Counted from the stretch's first letter, positions 8,490 to 17,138 are shown. The stretch is 64,000 bases of DNA from Streptomyces spinoverrucosus (GCF_006539505.1 NZ_BJND01000028.1:79144-143143); one strand, 5' to 3'. Notes: generated by a model not told the origin, from the letters alone. Translations and numbers: made by a program.

Positions 8490-9905
8490 TCACACAGGGC
8501 GTTCGGAGAAGGGCCTGGATGAAGGGTCGGGAGCGGCAACCCCGCCTGATGGTTGTGCCGAGGCGCCGACGCGTTGCGGCCCGTGCCTGGGGCGTTTGAG
8601 CTGAGTGGGGACAGGGATGGGGGAGGCTCCCGAGCGACGGCGCCGCCAGCCGGCCGGGGCCTCGGCCATGACCACCGCGAGCACGCACCAGAAGAGCATG
8701 TCGATCCGGTCCAGGTTGGCCGGGTGGTCCATCATCCCGACCATGAAGAAGCCGGTCAGCGCGGCCAGCCCCACCGTGCCGATGGCCGACTTGGTGCGGG
8801 CGGCGCGGGCGGCCGAGGACCAAGTGATCACGGTGACGGCGACGATGGCGAGCAGGCCGAGGGGGCCGGTCTCGACGAGCCAGTTCAGCCACATGTTGTG
8901 GGCGTGCACGAAGACGCGTTCGCCGGGCGCGGTCGCGGATATGACGGCGCCGGAGCGGCCGAGGCCGACGCCGAGCGGGTTGTTGAGGGCGATGTCGAGT
9001 GCCGCGTTCCAGGCCTGCCCGCGCACGCCGAGCGAGTTCCCGGCCCGCGACACCGCCCAGATCGCGGCGGCCGCGCCCCCGAGGGCGAGGAACCCGAGGG
9101 CGGCCGTGATCCGGCGCTGGGCGCGGTCGGCGAGGCGGGGCGCGAGCCAGTAGGCGCCGCCGAGGACGAGCAGGCCGGCGGCTCCGGCGACGTACCCGGC
9201 GCGGGAGAAGGTGGTGAGCAGGGCGCCGTACCCGAGGACTCCGACGAGGACGATCACCGTACGGGCGGTGCGCTCGTCCACCGAGACAGCGGCGAGCAGC
9301 ACGAACGGCAGCAGCAGGACGAGGAACGCGGCGAGCAGGTTGGGGTTGGCGAACGTGCCGGTGGCGCGGATCAGGACACCGGCGCCGCCGGAGTCGCAGG
9401 AGACGTCGGTGAGCAGGCCGGTACGGCAGAAGCCGGTCGGGATCTCGTTGGTGACCTGCGAGAAGGCGAAAGTGCCGGCGGCGGCGACACCGACCAGCGC
9501 GAGCAGCCCGACGGCGCGCCAGGACTCGGGCTGGGTGCGGCGCAGGCCGACGACGAGGTAGTAGCAGGCGATGACGGTGAGCAGGCCGCGCAGGGGCGCG
9601 GTCGGGTGCCCGCCGAGGAACGTCGTCACCACGGCGGCGCCGAGCAGCAGCGCGATCGGCGCATCGAGCCGCGTGCGGAAGTCCCGCAGCCGCGTCCGGG
9701 GCCGTCCCCGCACCGGTACGGCCACCGCGAGCAGCCCCACCAGCAGCGCCAGCCGCGTCGGGGTCACGACGCCCACAAGGGGGTCGTCGGGGAAGAAGTC
9801 GGTGGCCGTGTCCAGGAACACGACGAACAGCGCCGCGAGCGGGACCATCTGCCAGAACGCGTACGCCGGTCCGGGGGCCGCCTGCGTGCTCCGGTCGGTT
9901 GCCAT
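8490..9905 (-). CDS. O-antigen ligase family membrane protein
   Basis: A 471-residue polytopic membrane protein with roughly 10-12 hydrophobic segments (for example FWQMVPLAALFVVFL, LVGLLAVAV, AAFLVLLLPFVLLAAV, ALGFLALGGAAAAIWA). The Wzy/ligase-type block NPLGVGLGRSG...FVHAHNMWLNWLVETGPLGLL is clear; the HAHN...E region faces the periplasmic side in known ligases. It may join or polymerise surface glycans. The ATG at 9905 follows a short cytoplasmic leader (MATDRSTQAAPGP). The last ~35 residues are basic and lack membrane character. No other polysaccharide genes are nearby, so the substrate is unknown. Confidence 0.85.
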   Translation of the reverse strand: MATDRSTQAAPGPAYAFWQMVPLAALFVVFLDTATDFFPDDPLVGVVTPTRLALLVGLLAVAVPVRGRPRTRLRDFRTRLDAPIALLLGAAVVTTFLGGHPTAPLRGLLTVIACYYLVVGLRRTQPESWRAVGLLALVGVAAAGTFAFSQVTNEIPTGFCRTGLLTDVSCDSGGAGVLIRATGTFANPNLLAAFLVLLLPFVLLAAVSVDERTARTVIVLVGVLGYGALLTTFSRAGYVAGAAGLLVLGGAYWLAPRLADRAQRRITAALGFLALGGAAAAIWAVSRAGNSLGVRGQAWNAALDIALNNPLGVGLGRSGAVISATAPGERVFVHAHNMWLNWLVETGPLGLLAIVAVTVITWSSAARAARTKSAIGTVGLAALTGFFMVGMMDHPANLDRIDMLFWCVLAVVMAEAPAGWRRRRSGASPIPVPTQLKRPRHGPQRVGASAQPSGGVAAPDPSSRPFSERPV

Positions 9906-10005
9906 GACACCCGAGCGTGACGGCCGGGTGCGACGCCGGGGTGACCGGGGGGATAACGGGGGTGTGCGGGTGGAGGGACGGCGATTTTCACACCGGCGGG
10001 GCCGG

Positions 10006-10039
10006 AGCGGGGCGCCGAAGCCTGGCGTGGCGCCCCGCT
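10006..10039 (-). terminator. hairpin terminator after phospholipase A2
   Basis: A perfect 11-base stem, AGCGGGGCGCC paired with GGCGCCCCGCT across a 12-base loop, begins ten bases past the stop codon of the phospholipase gene. There is no T-run, as is usual in this genus. Confidence 0.75.
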
Positions 10040-10048
10040 GTGTGTGGG

Positions 10049-10501
10049 TCAGCCGAAGGCGCGGACGGCCTGGTAGTAGGTCCAGGCGGTGCTGTTGCAG
10101 GCGGTCTTGGTCGCGCCGCTGTAGTTGTTGCAGACCCGCTTCAGGTCCTCGTAGAAGGCGCTGTCGAGGCGGGACTTGTTGGCGCTGAAGGTACCCGCGG
10201 CCTTGTAGTTGCGGTAGCCGAAGTCGTGCCGGGCGCAGGACATGGCGAAGGGGAAGCCGAAGGGATTGTCCGGCGAGGAGGAGCAGTAGTCGGTCGACCA
10301 GTCGAAGGCGTACGCCGACCAGGCGCCCTGGTTCGCACGGGCGGCCGCCCAGGCGCTGTAGCTGGACGCGCTGGTCTGCGTCCAGCTTGCGAGGACCTGC
10401 GGCTTGTCGGCCGGTACGGCGGCGGCGGCCGACGCGGTGGCGACGACGGTGGCCAGGGAGAGGGTCGCGGTGGCGAGAACGGTGGCGAGTCTGCGGTGCA
10501 T
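10049..10501 (-). CDS. secreted prokaryotic phospholipase A2
   Basis: A 150-residue exported enzyme that hydrolyses the sn-2 ester of phospholipids, using Ca2+. A signal peptide (MHRRLATVLATATLSLATVVATASAAAA) is followed by a mature domain close to the ~122 residues of the S. violaceoruber enzyme. The catalytic His-Asp sits in SCARHDFGYRNY, the second acidic residue in DSAFYEDLKRVC. Four cysteines (DYCSSS, MSCARH, RVCNN, TACNS) give the family's two disulfides. The ATG at 10501 has GGAGG seven bases upstream. A 24-base copy of its signal-peptide coding sequence recurs at about 10783-10806. Confidence 0.93.
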   Translation of the reverse strand: MHRRLATVLATATLSLATVVATASAAAAVPADKPQVLASWTQTSASSYSAWAAARANQGAWSAYAFDWSTDYCSSSPDNPFGFPFAMSCARHDFGYRNYKAAGTFSANKSRLDSAFYEDLKRVCNNYSGATKTACNSTAWTYYQAVRAFG

Positions 10502-10721
10502 TCCCACACCTCCATGAGGCTGCTGCCCGCCCATCGGGCGACAGGTTCATGACAAGAGAATCGCCATGACCACACCGCCTTCACACCGCACGAGCCCTAA
10601 GGATCCCTGAACTCTCGTCTCGACCCGGGGATCGGAACGTGAACCTCCGGGGGCGGATGTGATGGAGCATCAACTATGCGTTCAACTAGGCGATATGGAG
10701 GCCCCGGAGCACACGTGACCC

Positions 10722-10747
10722 GCGGCGGCTCCCCTCCGGGCCGCCGC
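10722..10747 (-). terminator. hairpin, near-copy of the afsS terminator
   Basis: GCGGCGGC pairs with GCCGCCGC around TCCCCTCCGG. The hairpin follows the minus-strand sequence PTK-stop and its core GCGGCGGCTCCCCTCCGGGCC is nearly the same as the hairpin after afsS at 16903-16936. The gene it once served is no longer recognisable; only a short fragment with a 24-base match to the phospholipase signal peptide remains upstream. Confidence 0.5.
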
Positions 10748-10870
10748 CGGTGAAGTACCCGGTGCGAAGGGTTACTTCGTCGGAACGGTGGCGAGTCTGC
10801 GGTGCAGCGCTGTCGTCCTGGGCGACCTGGCCTCCGCGCTGCTGCGCGGAGGCGACAGGGACCAAGGTGT

Positions 10871-11375
10871 CTACGTATCACGCCAGTTCACGGCTGCCGC
10901 TGAGGCTCGGCCGAACACCATGGGCAGGGGCTCGCGCCCTCGCCATTGCTGTCCGGCGGTGACCTTCAGCGGATCCGCAAGGAGCTTGGCGCGCCGCTCT
11001 CCCAGAAGCCGCCAGGGCCCGCAGCGCTGCGCCGCCCGCTCCCGCTCGGCCGCCAGCTCCTCACGGCATGCGGTCTGCAACTTCCTTTCAGCAGATGCCT
11101 GTTCGCGGCGCTCAACCTCTGTCAGTGCCGCTTGCTCCGCTTCGCGCTGTGCGGTGACGAACTCCGTCAGGCCCTTCGGTGTATCGAACCCCAGCGCTGC
11201 CAACAGACGCTTGATCGCGGCCCGCGTTCCCTTGCACCTTCTCCCGCGTCAGCATCTTGCCCAGACGGTCCTGGGTGACTGTGACCTGCTGCTCGCGGCC
11301 GCCGCCCTCAGAAGTGTCGTCCAGGTGGTCGTTCGTCTCGTCCTCCGACGAGGCACCGAGAATCGGGTAGGCCGG
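10871..11375 (-). pseudogene. phage capsid scaffold-like protein, frameshifted remnant
   Basis: Two adjacent minus-strand frames join into one plausible protein. The first (about 11375-11235) reads RPAYPILGASSEDETNDHLDD and then VTVTQDRLGKMLTREKVQG. The second (about 11235-10871) continues TRAAIKRLLAALGFDTPKG followed by LTEFVTAQREAEQAALTEVERREQ, a long charged helix likely to form a coiled coil. The order of acidic N-terminus, TQ...L...REK segment and Glu/Arg/Ala helix resembles capsid-assembly scaffold proteins of actinobacterial phages. A one-base shift near 11235 breaks the frame. No other phage gene is recognisable nearby, so this is a relic. The family call is by eye. Confidence 0.4.
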
Positions 11376-11726
11376 CCGCACATCACGGCGATGGCCGACA
11401 GGGTGGCGAGTCGGCAGGGGCCCCGGACCATGCAACTCCTTCAGTGCGCGCCACCGCGCTGTCGATCAGGGGAAAGGCCAGCCGCCCGGCCCCCACCTCT
11501 TGTCCTCAACCAGCAGCAGATGAAGGAACTTGTTCCCGGCTGTGGACAACGCCAGTTCGCACGTGAGCGGTGGATCCGTCGGTCTGGCGACAGGATGGCT
11601 ACGTAGCCGCGACGCAAGTGCAACCAGCGAGCCCGACAGCCGAGTGGCGCCCCCGGCCGTAACCGTGGGCGCCACAACGACTACGTTGTGCTGCTGCGCC
11701 AGCTGTGCACGTGCGGTCGGATCAGG
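11376..11726. other. intergenic stretch without recognisable gene
   Basis: About 350 bases between the scaffold-like relic and the small membrane gene. Short frames on both strands show no family resemblance; one minus-strand frame contains NKFLHLLLVEDKRW but ends quickly. Probably decayed accessory DNA. Confidence 0.5.
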
Positions 11727-12173
11727 TCAGACGACCCGCGCGTTCGACGGCGACGCCGACGACCCGCGTGCCTCGACCGCACACGCGACGGCGACGCACA
11801 GGGCGACCACGATCATGCCCGCACCGATCCCCGTGTCCGGGCCAGGCGTCTGACTGAGGACGTTGAGCAGCGCCTTGGCCGCGATGGCGAGTTGGCCCAG
11901 GGCGACGAGCGCCAGCCACACGACTCGCACGACCCGGGGGGCGCGCGTGCGTGCCTTCTCCAGCCCCAGCAGCGCGGCTGCGCCCGCCAGGGCCACGATG
12001 ATGCCAAGGGTGGCGACGGGGACGAACGCCGTTTCCATCGCTGAGGCGCCTGGCTGGTCGAGTTCCGCCGTGTCCGGCGGCAGGACCGTGAAGGCCACCG
12101 TCAGCAGGGCCACGTAGGCCACTTGGAGGAGGAGAAGGACCGGCGCCACGCGTCGGCTGAGCTTGTCGGTCAT
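11727..12173 (-). CDS. four-helix membrane protein, candidate immunity protein
   Basis: A 148-residue protein with four predicted membrane helices: VAPVLLLLQVAYVALLTVAFTVL, FVPVATLGIIVALAGAAALLGL, VVRVVWLALVALGQLAIAAKALL and GAGMIVVALCVAVACAV. The ATG at 12173 overlaps the stop of the upstream large secreted protein in ATGA, with AGGAGCAACAC as ribosome-binding site, so the two are co-translated. I do not recognise a named family. A small multi-pass protein coupled to the end of a gene with a toxin-like C-terminus is the usual arrangement for an immunity protein. That role is inference from position only. Confidence 0.7.
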   Translation of the reverse strand: MTDKLSRRVAPVLLLLQVAYVALLTVAFTVLPPDTAELDQPGASAMETAFVPVATLGIIVALAGAAALLGLEKARTRAPRVVRVVWLALVALGQLAIAAKALLNVLSQTPGPDTGIGAGMIVVALCVAVACAVEARGSSASPSNARVV

Positions 12174-15100
12174 GTGTTGCTCCTGACGAGGCGGCCGCTC
12201 TTGATGATCCACAGGCTGCCATTCTTCTGGGCGTTGCGGCACGCGTCCCTGCTGCGGATGCCGGCGCTCGTCTGGCCCGTCTTGCTGCGCCCGATGCCCC
12301 GGCCGATGGAGTTGTTGCGCAGGTCCATCTCCTTGTCGACGCCCCTGGACGTGGACTCGTGACGCGTGGCGATCTCATACGCGTCCTTTGTTGAGAGGCG
12401 TATTTCCATCAGTGCGTTCCAGTAGCAGTGCCGGAACGCGTCACCGGTGCCCTGGAACAGGGTGTTGTCCGGGTAGAGCTCCTGCGCCTTCTTGAACGCG
12501 GTGTCCGCTCTGTCCCACGCGAGCGAGCAGTCGTACGGGTTCCAGAAGCAATAGTCCCACTCGGCGTCGGTGATGTTGCCGTAGCCATAGCCCGGGTCCA
12601 GCAGGACCGGGTAGGCGATGGACTGACCCTCCGCCGGGGCGAGCGAGACGACGATGTCGTTACCGGACAGCGTCATCGAGACGGGAACGGTGTTCCCCTT
12701 GGCGTCCAAGGCCAGCGGGGCGGTAACGAACGTCGTCAGGCCACCTTCCGAGCCCGAGATCATCATGGTGTTGTCCTCGCCCACCGTGATGACCTCGCCG
12801 GGACGCAGCGTGGGTCGGTAGGTGAAGGAGCTCGGGGCGTTGCCGCTGCGCAGCAGGTGGAAGAGCTCCACCGCGTTGGGGCCCTTGCGGACGGCGATGG
12901 TGTCGGCGTCCGTCTGGGTGTTGGGGTAGACGACCAGGCCCGTGGTGCTCAGCTCCGCAGGTGAGGCGGTGCCGGTGGGCAGGTTGACGACCGCCTGGGC
13001 AGACCCGTCGGAGCTGGTGCCGACGATGTCCTGGTCGGCGCGTTCGGGCAGCTGGGCGACCGGGACGGCCTTGGCGGAGTCCTCGGTCTCCACCACCTCG
13101 GGGTCGACCTGCTCGACGAAGTCGGCCGGCGTGTCGTCGACCTCCGGGTAGGCCTCGTCCGCGGGGAGTTCCTCGATCGGCGCATCATCGACCGGCGGGT
13201 GCAGCGTCTGCGAGAAGTGCGCCTCGGCGATGTCATTGATGAACGAGGTAGGCAGGCTGCCCGAGATGGCTCCCGCGCGGAACGTGTACGTGCCCCACTC
13301 GGACCAGACGCCGTTGGGGTTCTTCACCCGCGCGGTCACGGTGTGGGTGCCGCGGGTCGTAGGAACCAGGGAGAAGGAGGCCGTACCGCCGGTGAGCGTG
13401 ATGGCGGTCGTCGCGCCCTCGTCGAAGGAGTACTCGGCGGACACCGCCTTGCCCGCGGGGTCGGTGACCTTGAACGTGCCGGCCTGGCCCGCGTCACCGT
13501 GCCACAGACCGTCGGCCGGGTACGTCGTGGAGGACAGCGCCGGAGCGGCGGGCACGGAGGTGTCGACGGTCAGGTTGCGCCAGACCGACCACGTACCGTT
13601 CCAGTCGGTGCCGTCGTACACGGCGATCCGCCACTTGTACGACCCGGGGGCGAGGGTCGGCGCGGTCCACGAGCCGGTGGCGCCCGAGGCGGTGTACGGG
13701 GTCTGGCCCGAGGCGACCTTGGTGGCGCCGGCCGCGTCCCACACCTCGATGGTGAAGCGGACGGTGTTGCCGTCCGCGTCGGTGGCCTTCGCCGACAGCG
13801 TCGGTGTGGTGTCCGCGGTGACCGTGTAGTCGGCGGGGCTCACCGGCGACGCCACGCCGGGCTTGGTGTTGTACGTCACCGACAGCGCCGGCTCGGTGGG
13901 GCCCTGCGAACCGTCCACGTAGTTGGCGGACCGGAAGCGGCGCCAGGTCGTGGAGTCGGTCTCGTCCACGCCCTTGATCTGGAGGCCGTGGTTGGGCTGT
14001 CCGTCGGCCCAGGCCTGGGCGATTGAAGAAACGTTCCAGCGCATGAAGTTGGCCGGGCAGGCGGAGCTGTGGCCGTACGACGCCTTGGAGACAGCGGCGC
14101 CGGTCGCGGTCGTCGTCGGCTGGGCGCCCCAGGTCACGGCGCTCGGGTCCCAGCTGGAGGTGATCCGCCGCGCCTCCACGCCCGCACCAGTGGTGGAGCA
14201 GCTGGAGGACCAGTACGAGTGCAGCCGCAGCTCGGCGTTGAGGATGTGCTTGCCGACGTACTTCGAGACATCGAACTTCACGTAGGAGCGTGCCTTCGTG
14301 GTGCCCGCGTCGTACGTGCCCGCCTTCAGCTCGGTCGAACCGCGCTGCGAGTCCGGGTAGTTGGTGGCGACCCACGTGTCGGTGGATGCGGCGAGCGTGG
14401 TGGTCGGGTCGATGGTGACCGGATAGGTGACGCTCGGGTCGGTGAGGAACTCCTGGCTCGGGCGCAGGACCAGGACGGTGCCCTGCGGGGTCTCCTCCAC
14501 CGTCGTGGCGATCTCGGCCGAACGGGCGGGGTCACCGGACGTGGGGTCCGTGCCGCTTCCCCACATCCGGGGCGCCGGGGCGCTGGCCACGAGAGTGCCG
14601 GCCGCGTCCTCCAGGCGGAGGTGGCGCTGCTTGGTCTTCTCCAGGTCCATCCCGTCCAGCGTGACGGGCAGCCGGAGTTCGACCGGTTCGGTGGGGCGCT
14701 TCTTGAGGATCAGCGACTCGGTGAACCCGTGCGGCAGAGCGGTGACGTGCAGGTCCCCATCCGGGACGACCGACGGGTAGACGGCGGTGTCGCCCTCCAC
14801 GCGGGGCGCCGGAAGGGATGTGCCCCAGTCCAGCCCGAAGGTGAACGCGCCCTGGCTGACCGAGGCGAAGTCCCCCGAGCCGCCGTCGGACAGCGCCACG
14901 TCGGCGACGGCCGTCTCCGGCTCCAGCCGGCTGCCGGTGTCGACAAGCGTGGTGTCGATGGGCTTCCACCCTCCGTCCTCGCGCACCCGTATCGCACCGG
15001 ACGCAGTCTCGGTGGTCAGGCTGCCGTCCGGGTTCGCCCATGTCGTCGAGTCGGCCGTGCGCTCGGACAGGGCCTCGACCCGCTTGCCCCCCAGCACCGC

Positions 15101-15283
15101 GGCCAGCCTGGCGGACTCGACGTCCGGGGCCTCGGTGACGCGCTTGGGCGCAACGGCCTTCTCTGCCGTGGCCTGGGCCGCCGTGGCGGGGACGTCGACC
15201 GTGTATGTCGCGCCTGCCGCGTTGGCGGCGAATGTGAGAGACAGGGCCAGCGATGTGGCCACTGTTGTGAACCGTCTGTTCAC
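12170..15283 (-). CDS. large secreted DNRLRE-domain protein with DUF6973-like C-terminus
   Basis: A protein of about 1037 residues with an N-terminal signal peptide (NRRFTTVATSLALSLTFAANAAG). A long beta-rich region follows (about 100-300). Residues ~300-470 form a DNRLRE domain (DTWVATNYPDS, ARSYVKFDVS, AELRLHSYWSSSCS, ITSSWDPSAVTWGAQP). Ig/Fn-like repeats (~475-690) and an acidic linker come next. The last ~140 residues (FQGTGDAFRHCYWNALMEI, ATRHES, MDLRNNSIGRGIGR) look like the DUF6973 domain found at the ends of wall-associated and polymorphic toxin-like proteins. The GTG at 15283 has only a weak GGGG upstream; it was chosen because it places the signal peptide at the N-terminus. It is coupled to the membrane gene downstream. 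Confidence 0.85.
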   Translation of the reverse strand: MNRRFTTVATSLALSLTFAANAAGATYTVDVPATAAQATAEKAVAPKRVTEAPDVESARLAAVLGGKRVEALSERTADSTTWANPDGSLTTETASGAIRVREDGGWKPIDTTLVDTGSRLEPETAVADVALSDGGSGDFASVSQGAFTFGLDWGTSLPAPRVEGDTAVYPSVVPDGDLHVTALPHGFTESLILKKRPTEPVELRLPVTLDGMDLEKTKQRHLRLEDAAGTLVASAPAPRMWGSGTDPTSGDPARSAEIATTVEETPQGTVLVLRPSQEFLTDPSVTYPVTIDPTTTLAASTDTWVATNYPDSQRGSTELKAGTYDAGTTKARSYVKFDVSKYVGKHILNAELRLHSYWSSSCSTTGAGVEARRITSSWDPSAVTWGAQPTTTATGAAVSKASYGHSSACPANFMRWNVSSIAQAWADGQPNHGLQIKGVDETDSTTWRRFRSANYVDGSQGPTEPALSVTYNTKPGVASPVSPADYTVTADTTPTLSAKATDADGNTVRFTIEVWDAAGATKVASGQTPYTASGATGSWTAPTLAPGSYKWRIAVYDGTDWNGTWSVWRNLTVDTSVPAAPALSSTTYPADGLWHGDAGQAGTFKVTDPAGKAVSAEYSFDEGATTAITLTGGTASFSLVPTTRGTHTVTARVKNPNGVWSEWGTYTFRAGAISGSLPTSFINDIAEAHFSQTLHPPVDDAPIEELPADEAYPEVDDTPADFVEQVDPEVVETEDSAKAVPVAQLPERADQDIVGTSSDGSAQAVVNLPTGTASPAELSTTGLVVYPNTQTDADTIAVRKGPNAVELFHLLRSGNAPSSFTYRPTLRPGEVITVGEDNTMMISGSEGGLTTFVTAPLALDAKGNTVPVSMTLSGNDIVVSLAPAEGQSIAYPVLLDPGYGYGNITDAEWDYCFWNPYDCSLAWDRADTAFKKAQELYPDNTLFQGTGDAFRHCYWNALMEIRLSTKDAYEIATRHESTSRGVDKEMDLRNNSIGRGIGRSKTGQTSAGIRSRDACRNAQKNGSLWIIKSGRLVRSNT

Positions 15284-15809
15284 AAAACCCCGATCATGTA
15301 TTTCCTGTCGTGACTGTGCACCATCTGTGATGATGACCAGCCGGGTGATCATAGAGGTGACCTGAGCAAATGCCATCCACTGCCGGATGGCTCCTTGACG
15401 GCAAAAAGCGGGGTGAACCACCCCATGTCCACTGTGACTTCGCTCACCTGAGCATTCGTGGGGAGCGGCTCACCGAGCAGTCGGCTTCGAAGCCGACCCG
15501 ATCACCACCACTCGCCCACGCGGGCCAAGACGACATCGGGGCAGGGCCGCGTCCTCAGCGCCTTGGCAAAGCCCGTGGGAAGATCCGGGCCCCGCCGACC
15601 GACCTACCGGGATTCCCTCGGCGCGGCACGGCGGGTGCACCGGACGACCGGTGACGCCGCGCCCTCACCGGAACCAAGCCGCGTGCCGTTCCCGCTACGG
15701 GACGTCCTAGTGGCCATACGCGGGCCTCCAAACAACGACGACCGCCGAATCTGTCACACCTCTCGATAACGATCAACGACCAGCACCACCCACCAACTCT
15801 CCCCGTCGC
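15284..15809. other. intergenic stretch without recognisable gene
   Basis: About 525 bases upstream of the secreted protein. It should hold that gene's promoter, but I see no convincing -35/-10 pair. Small frames on both strands look random. The right-hand end runs into the transposase remnant. Confidence 0.5.
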
Positions 15810-16050
15810 CTTCACCTTCAACGCCTTCCAGCTCTAAGCAAGAGAGGGATCCGCCACCGCATCGCCTGCAAAGGCATCGAGTCCTCGCAGCGGCTGGGCC
15901 GCCACCGCTGGGTCGTCGGAGGACGGTCTCCTGCTCGTCGGCTGCCGCCGCCTGCACCGCCGCTACGAGCGCAAGGCCGAACACTTCCTCGCCTTCGTCG
16001 GCATCGCCGCCGCCCTCATCGGCTACCGCCGACTGACCAAGTGCAGCCAC
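15810..16050 (+). pseudogene. IS5-type transposase, 3' remnant with frameshift
   Basis: On the plus strand one frame reads SKRGIRHRIACKGIESSQRL then GRHRWVV. After a one-base shift the sequence continues GCRRLHRRYERKAEHFLAF then VGIAAALIGYRRLTK. This is the C-terminal end of DDE transposases of the IS5 group common in Streptomyces. The catalytic-glutamate segment lies just at the frameshift (normally VERT). No upstream two thirds and no terminal inverted repeats were found. The element is dead and marks past insertion in this accessory region. Confidence 0.65.
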
Positions 16051-16140
16051 ATCGAAGGCCACACGCAGCTGGGGAACGGTATGCGCTGAGGCCGAAGGTG
16101 CCTCGCGTCAGGGGGGCCAGTAGTAGGCAGGCGCAGGAGA

Positions 16141-16425
16141 TCAGCGGCTCGGGCGGCAACCGCCTCGGCATGCGGGCGGGATGTCTTCGTCAGCGATGCA
16201 TCGAGTCAAAGGCAGGTGGAGGGACTGGAGGGCGGCGAAGGTGTTAAACGCCCAGATCGGGACGGGTCCGGGCCCTCCGCCGTCCAGAACCTCCGCCACC
16301 GCGGTCAGCCAGCCGGTGGCCTGCTCGCGCGTCAGGCCAGGAGCCTGGAGGACACGCGTGAGCGCACGGGCCAGCCGGGCGTCTTCCAACTGCATGTATC
16401 GGTAGTCGGCTTGCGGCGCCGTCAT
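16141..16425 (-). CDS. hypothetical protein
   Basis: A frame of about 94 residues from the ATG at 16425. The helical middle (YMQLEDARLARALTRVLQAPG, TREQATGWLTAVAEVLDGGGPGP, AFNTFAALQSL) reads like genuine protein and resembles small Streptomyces hypotheticals. The last ~25 residues are rich in Cys/Arg/Pro and abut the transposase remnant, so the 3' end may be damaged. No function can be assigned. Confidence 0.4.
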   Translation of the reverse strand: MTAPQADYRYMQLEDARLARALTRVLQAPGLTREQATGWLTAVAEVLDGGGPGPVPIWAFNTFAALQSLHLPLTRCIADEDIPPACRGGCRPSR

Positions 16426-16601
16426 CCTGCATGCACACAGCTCGAGTAGTCCCGTACGGCGGTGGGGGTAGGGCCTTCGCGAACGCGGCCATAGCGTCGG
16501 CGCCGTGTGCGACGGCATGCAACCGTCATACCAGGGTTCTGCAGCCTCCTGCGTCACGAGGCCGGGGACGCTGTCTCCACGTGTCAGAACCGAGCAGAGG
16601 A

Positions 16602-16808
16602 TCAGCGGTGCGAAAGTTCGAGCGTGAATCTCCGAATGGGTGAACCGACTATGGCGGAGTCGCCGAGGACCTCGAGGACTGCGTCGAAATGTCCTTCTCT
16701 GATCAGCAACGCCGACAACTCGTCGGCGAGGCGAGATGCCGGTACGGCCTCGGGATAGGAGAAGTCACTAGCCGCAGTCGACCGCCAGTCGACGAGGTCA
16801 ACAGTCAT
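16602..16808 (-). CDS. small hypothetical protein
   Basis: A 68-residue frame with balanced composition (MTVDLVDWRSTAASDFSYP..., SRLADELSALLIREGHFDAV, FTLELSHR). It looks like a real small acidic protein, but I do not recognise a family. It lies downstream of the afsS terminator on the same strand, with no clear ribosome-binding site. It may be a gene fragment. Confidence 0.35.
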   Translation of the reverse strand: MTVDLVDWRSTAASDFSYPEAVPASRLADELSALLIREGHFDAVLEVLGDSAIVGSPIRRFTLELSHR

Positions 16809-16902
16809 TGCGTCAGGCTTTCATACGGCCGACGAAGGCCAGCAACGGTCTCTCTCAACATCACAGGCCCACCGAACGAGACATCGTCTTGGAGCGCGCG
16901 TC

Positions 16903-16936
16903 GGCCGCGGCGGCTCCCCTCCGGGCCGTCGCGGCC
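16903..16936 (-). terminator. hairpin terminator after afsS
   Basis: GGCCGCGGCGGC faces GGCCGTCGCGGCC with one internal mismatch, about 20 bases past the afsS stop. The core is shared with the hairpin at 10722-10747. Confidence 0.7.
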
Positions 16937-16955
16937 GAACGCCGGGCGAGGACGC

Positions 16956-17138
16956 TTACCTCGTCGGCTTGAAGGGCTCCGACGTCGCGTGGATGTCCTT
17001 CGTCTCGAGCGGCTCGTCGGTGGCGTGGATGTCCCCCTGGGTGGTCGCACCGCCCTCGGTCTCCGGCGCGTCGTCGGCCGCGGCGGGCTCGGAAGTGGCG
17101 TGGATGTCCTGCGGCTTGACGACGGGCTCGTCGCTCAT
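16956..17138 (-). CDS. afsS: AfsS, sigma-like activator of secondary metabolism
   Basis: A 60-residue acidic peptide containing three copies of the motif DIHAT(S/D)EP (residues ~11-18, ~36-43 and ~48-55). This matches the small sigma-like AfsS/AfsR2 protein (about 63 residues in S. coelicolor and S. lividans), which stimulates antibiotic production when induced by AfsR. It lies directly downstream of afsR, on the same strand, after a 188-base gap, as in other Streptomyces. A GTTCATC/GTTTATC direct repeat with 11-base spacing lies in that gap. The ATG at 17138 has GGGGAG nine bases upstream, and a strong hairpin follows the stop. The biochemical mechanism of AfsS is not settled. Confidence 0.9.
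   Translation of the reverse strand: MSDEPVVKPQDIHATSEPAAADDAPETEGGATTQGDIHATDEPLETKDIHATSEPFKPTR

Noticed and set aside
10502..10721. Possible small gene or attachment site in the phospholipase upstream gap
   Set aside because: No frame with a ribosome-binding site, no tRNA-like sequence and no direct repeat typical of att sites.
12170..15421. An ATG at 15421 as the start of the large secreted protein
   Set aside because: It would put ~46 unrelated residues ahead of a clear signal peptide.
15754..16062. A 102-codon minus-strand frame
   Set aside because: It is the antisense of the transposase remnant, with an acidic alanine-rich shadow composition.
16956..17138. The DIHAT repeats as cores of a new RiPP precursor peptide
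   Set aside because: Position directly behind afsR, length and the repeat type match AfsS, and no modification enzyme lies nearby.
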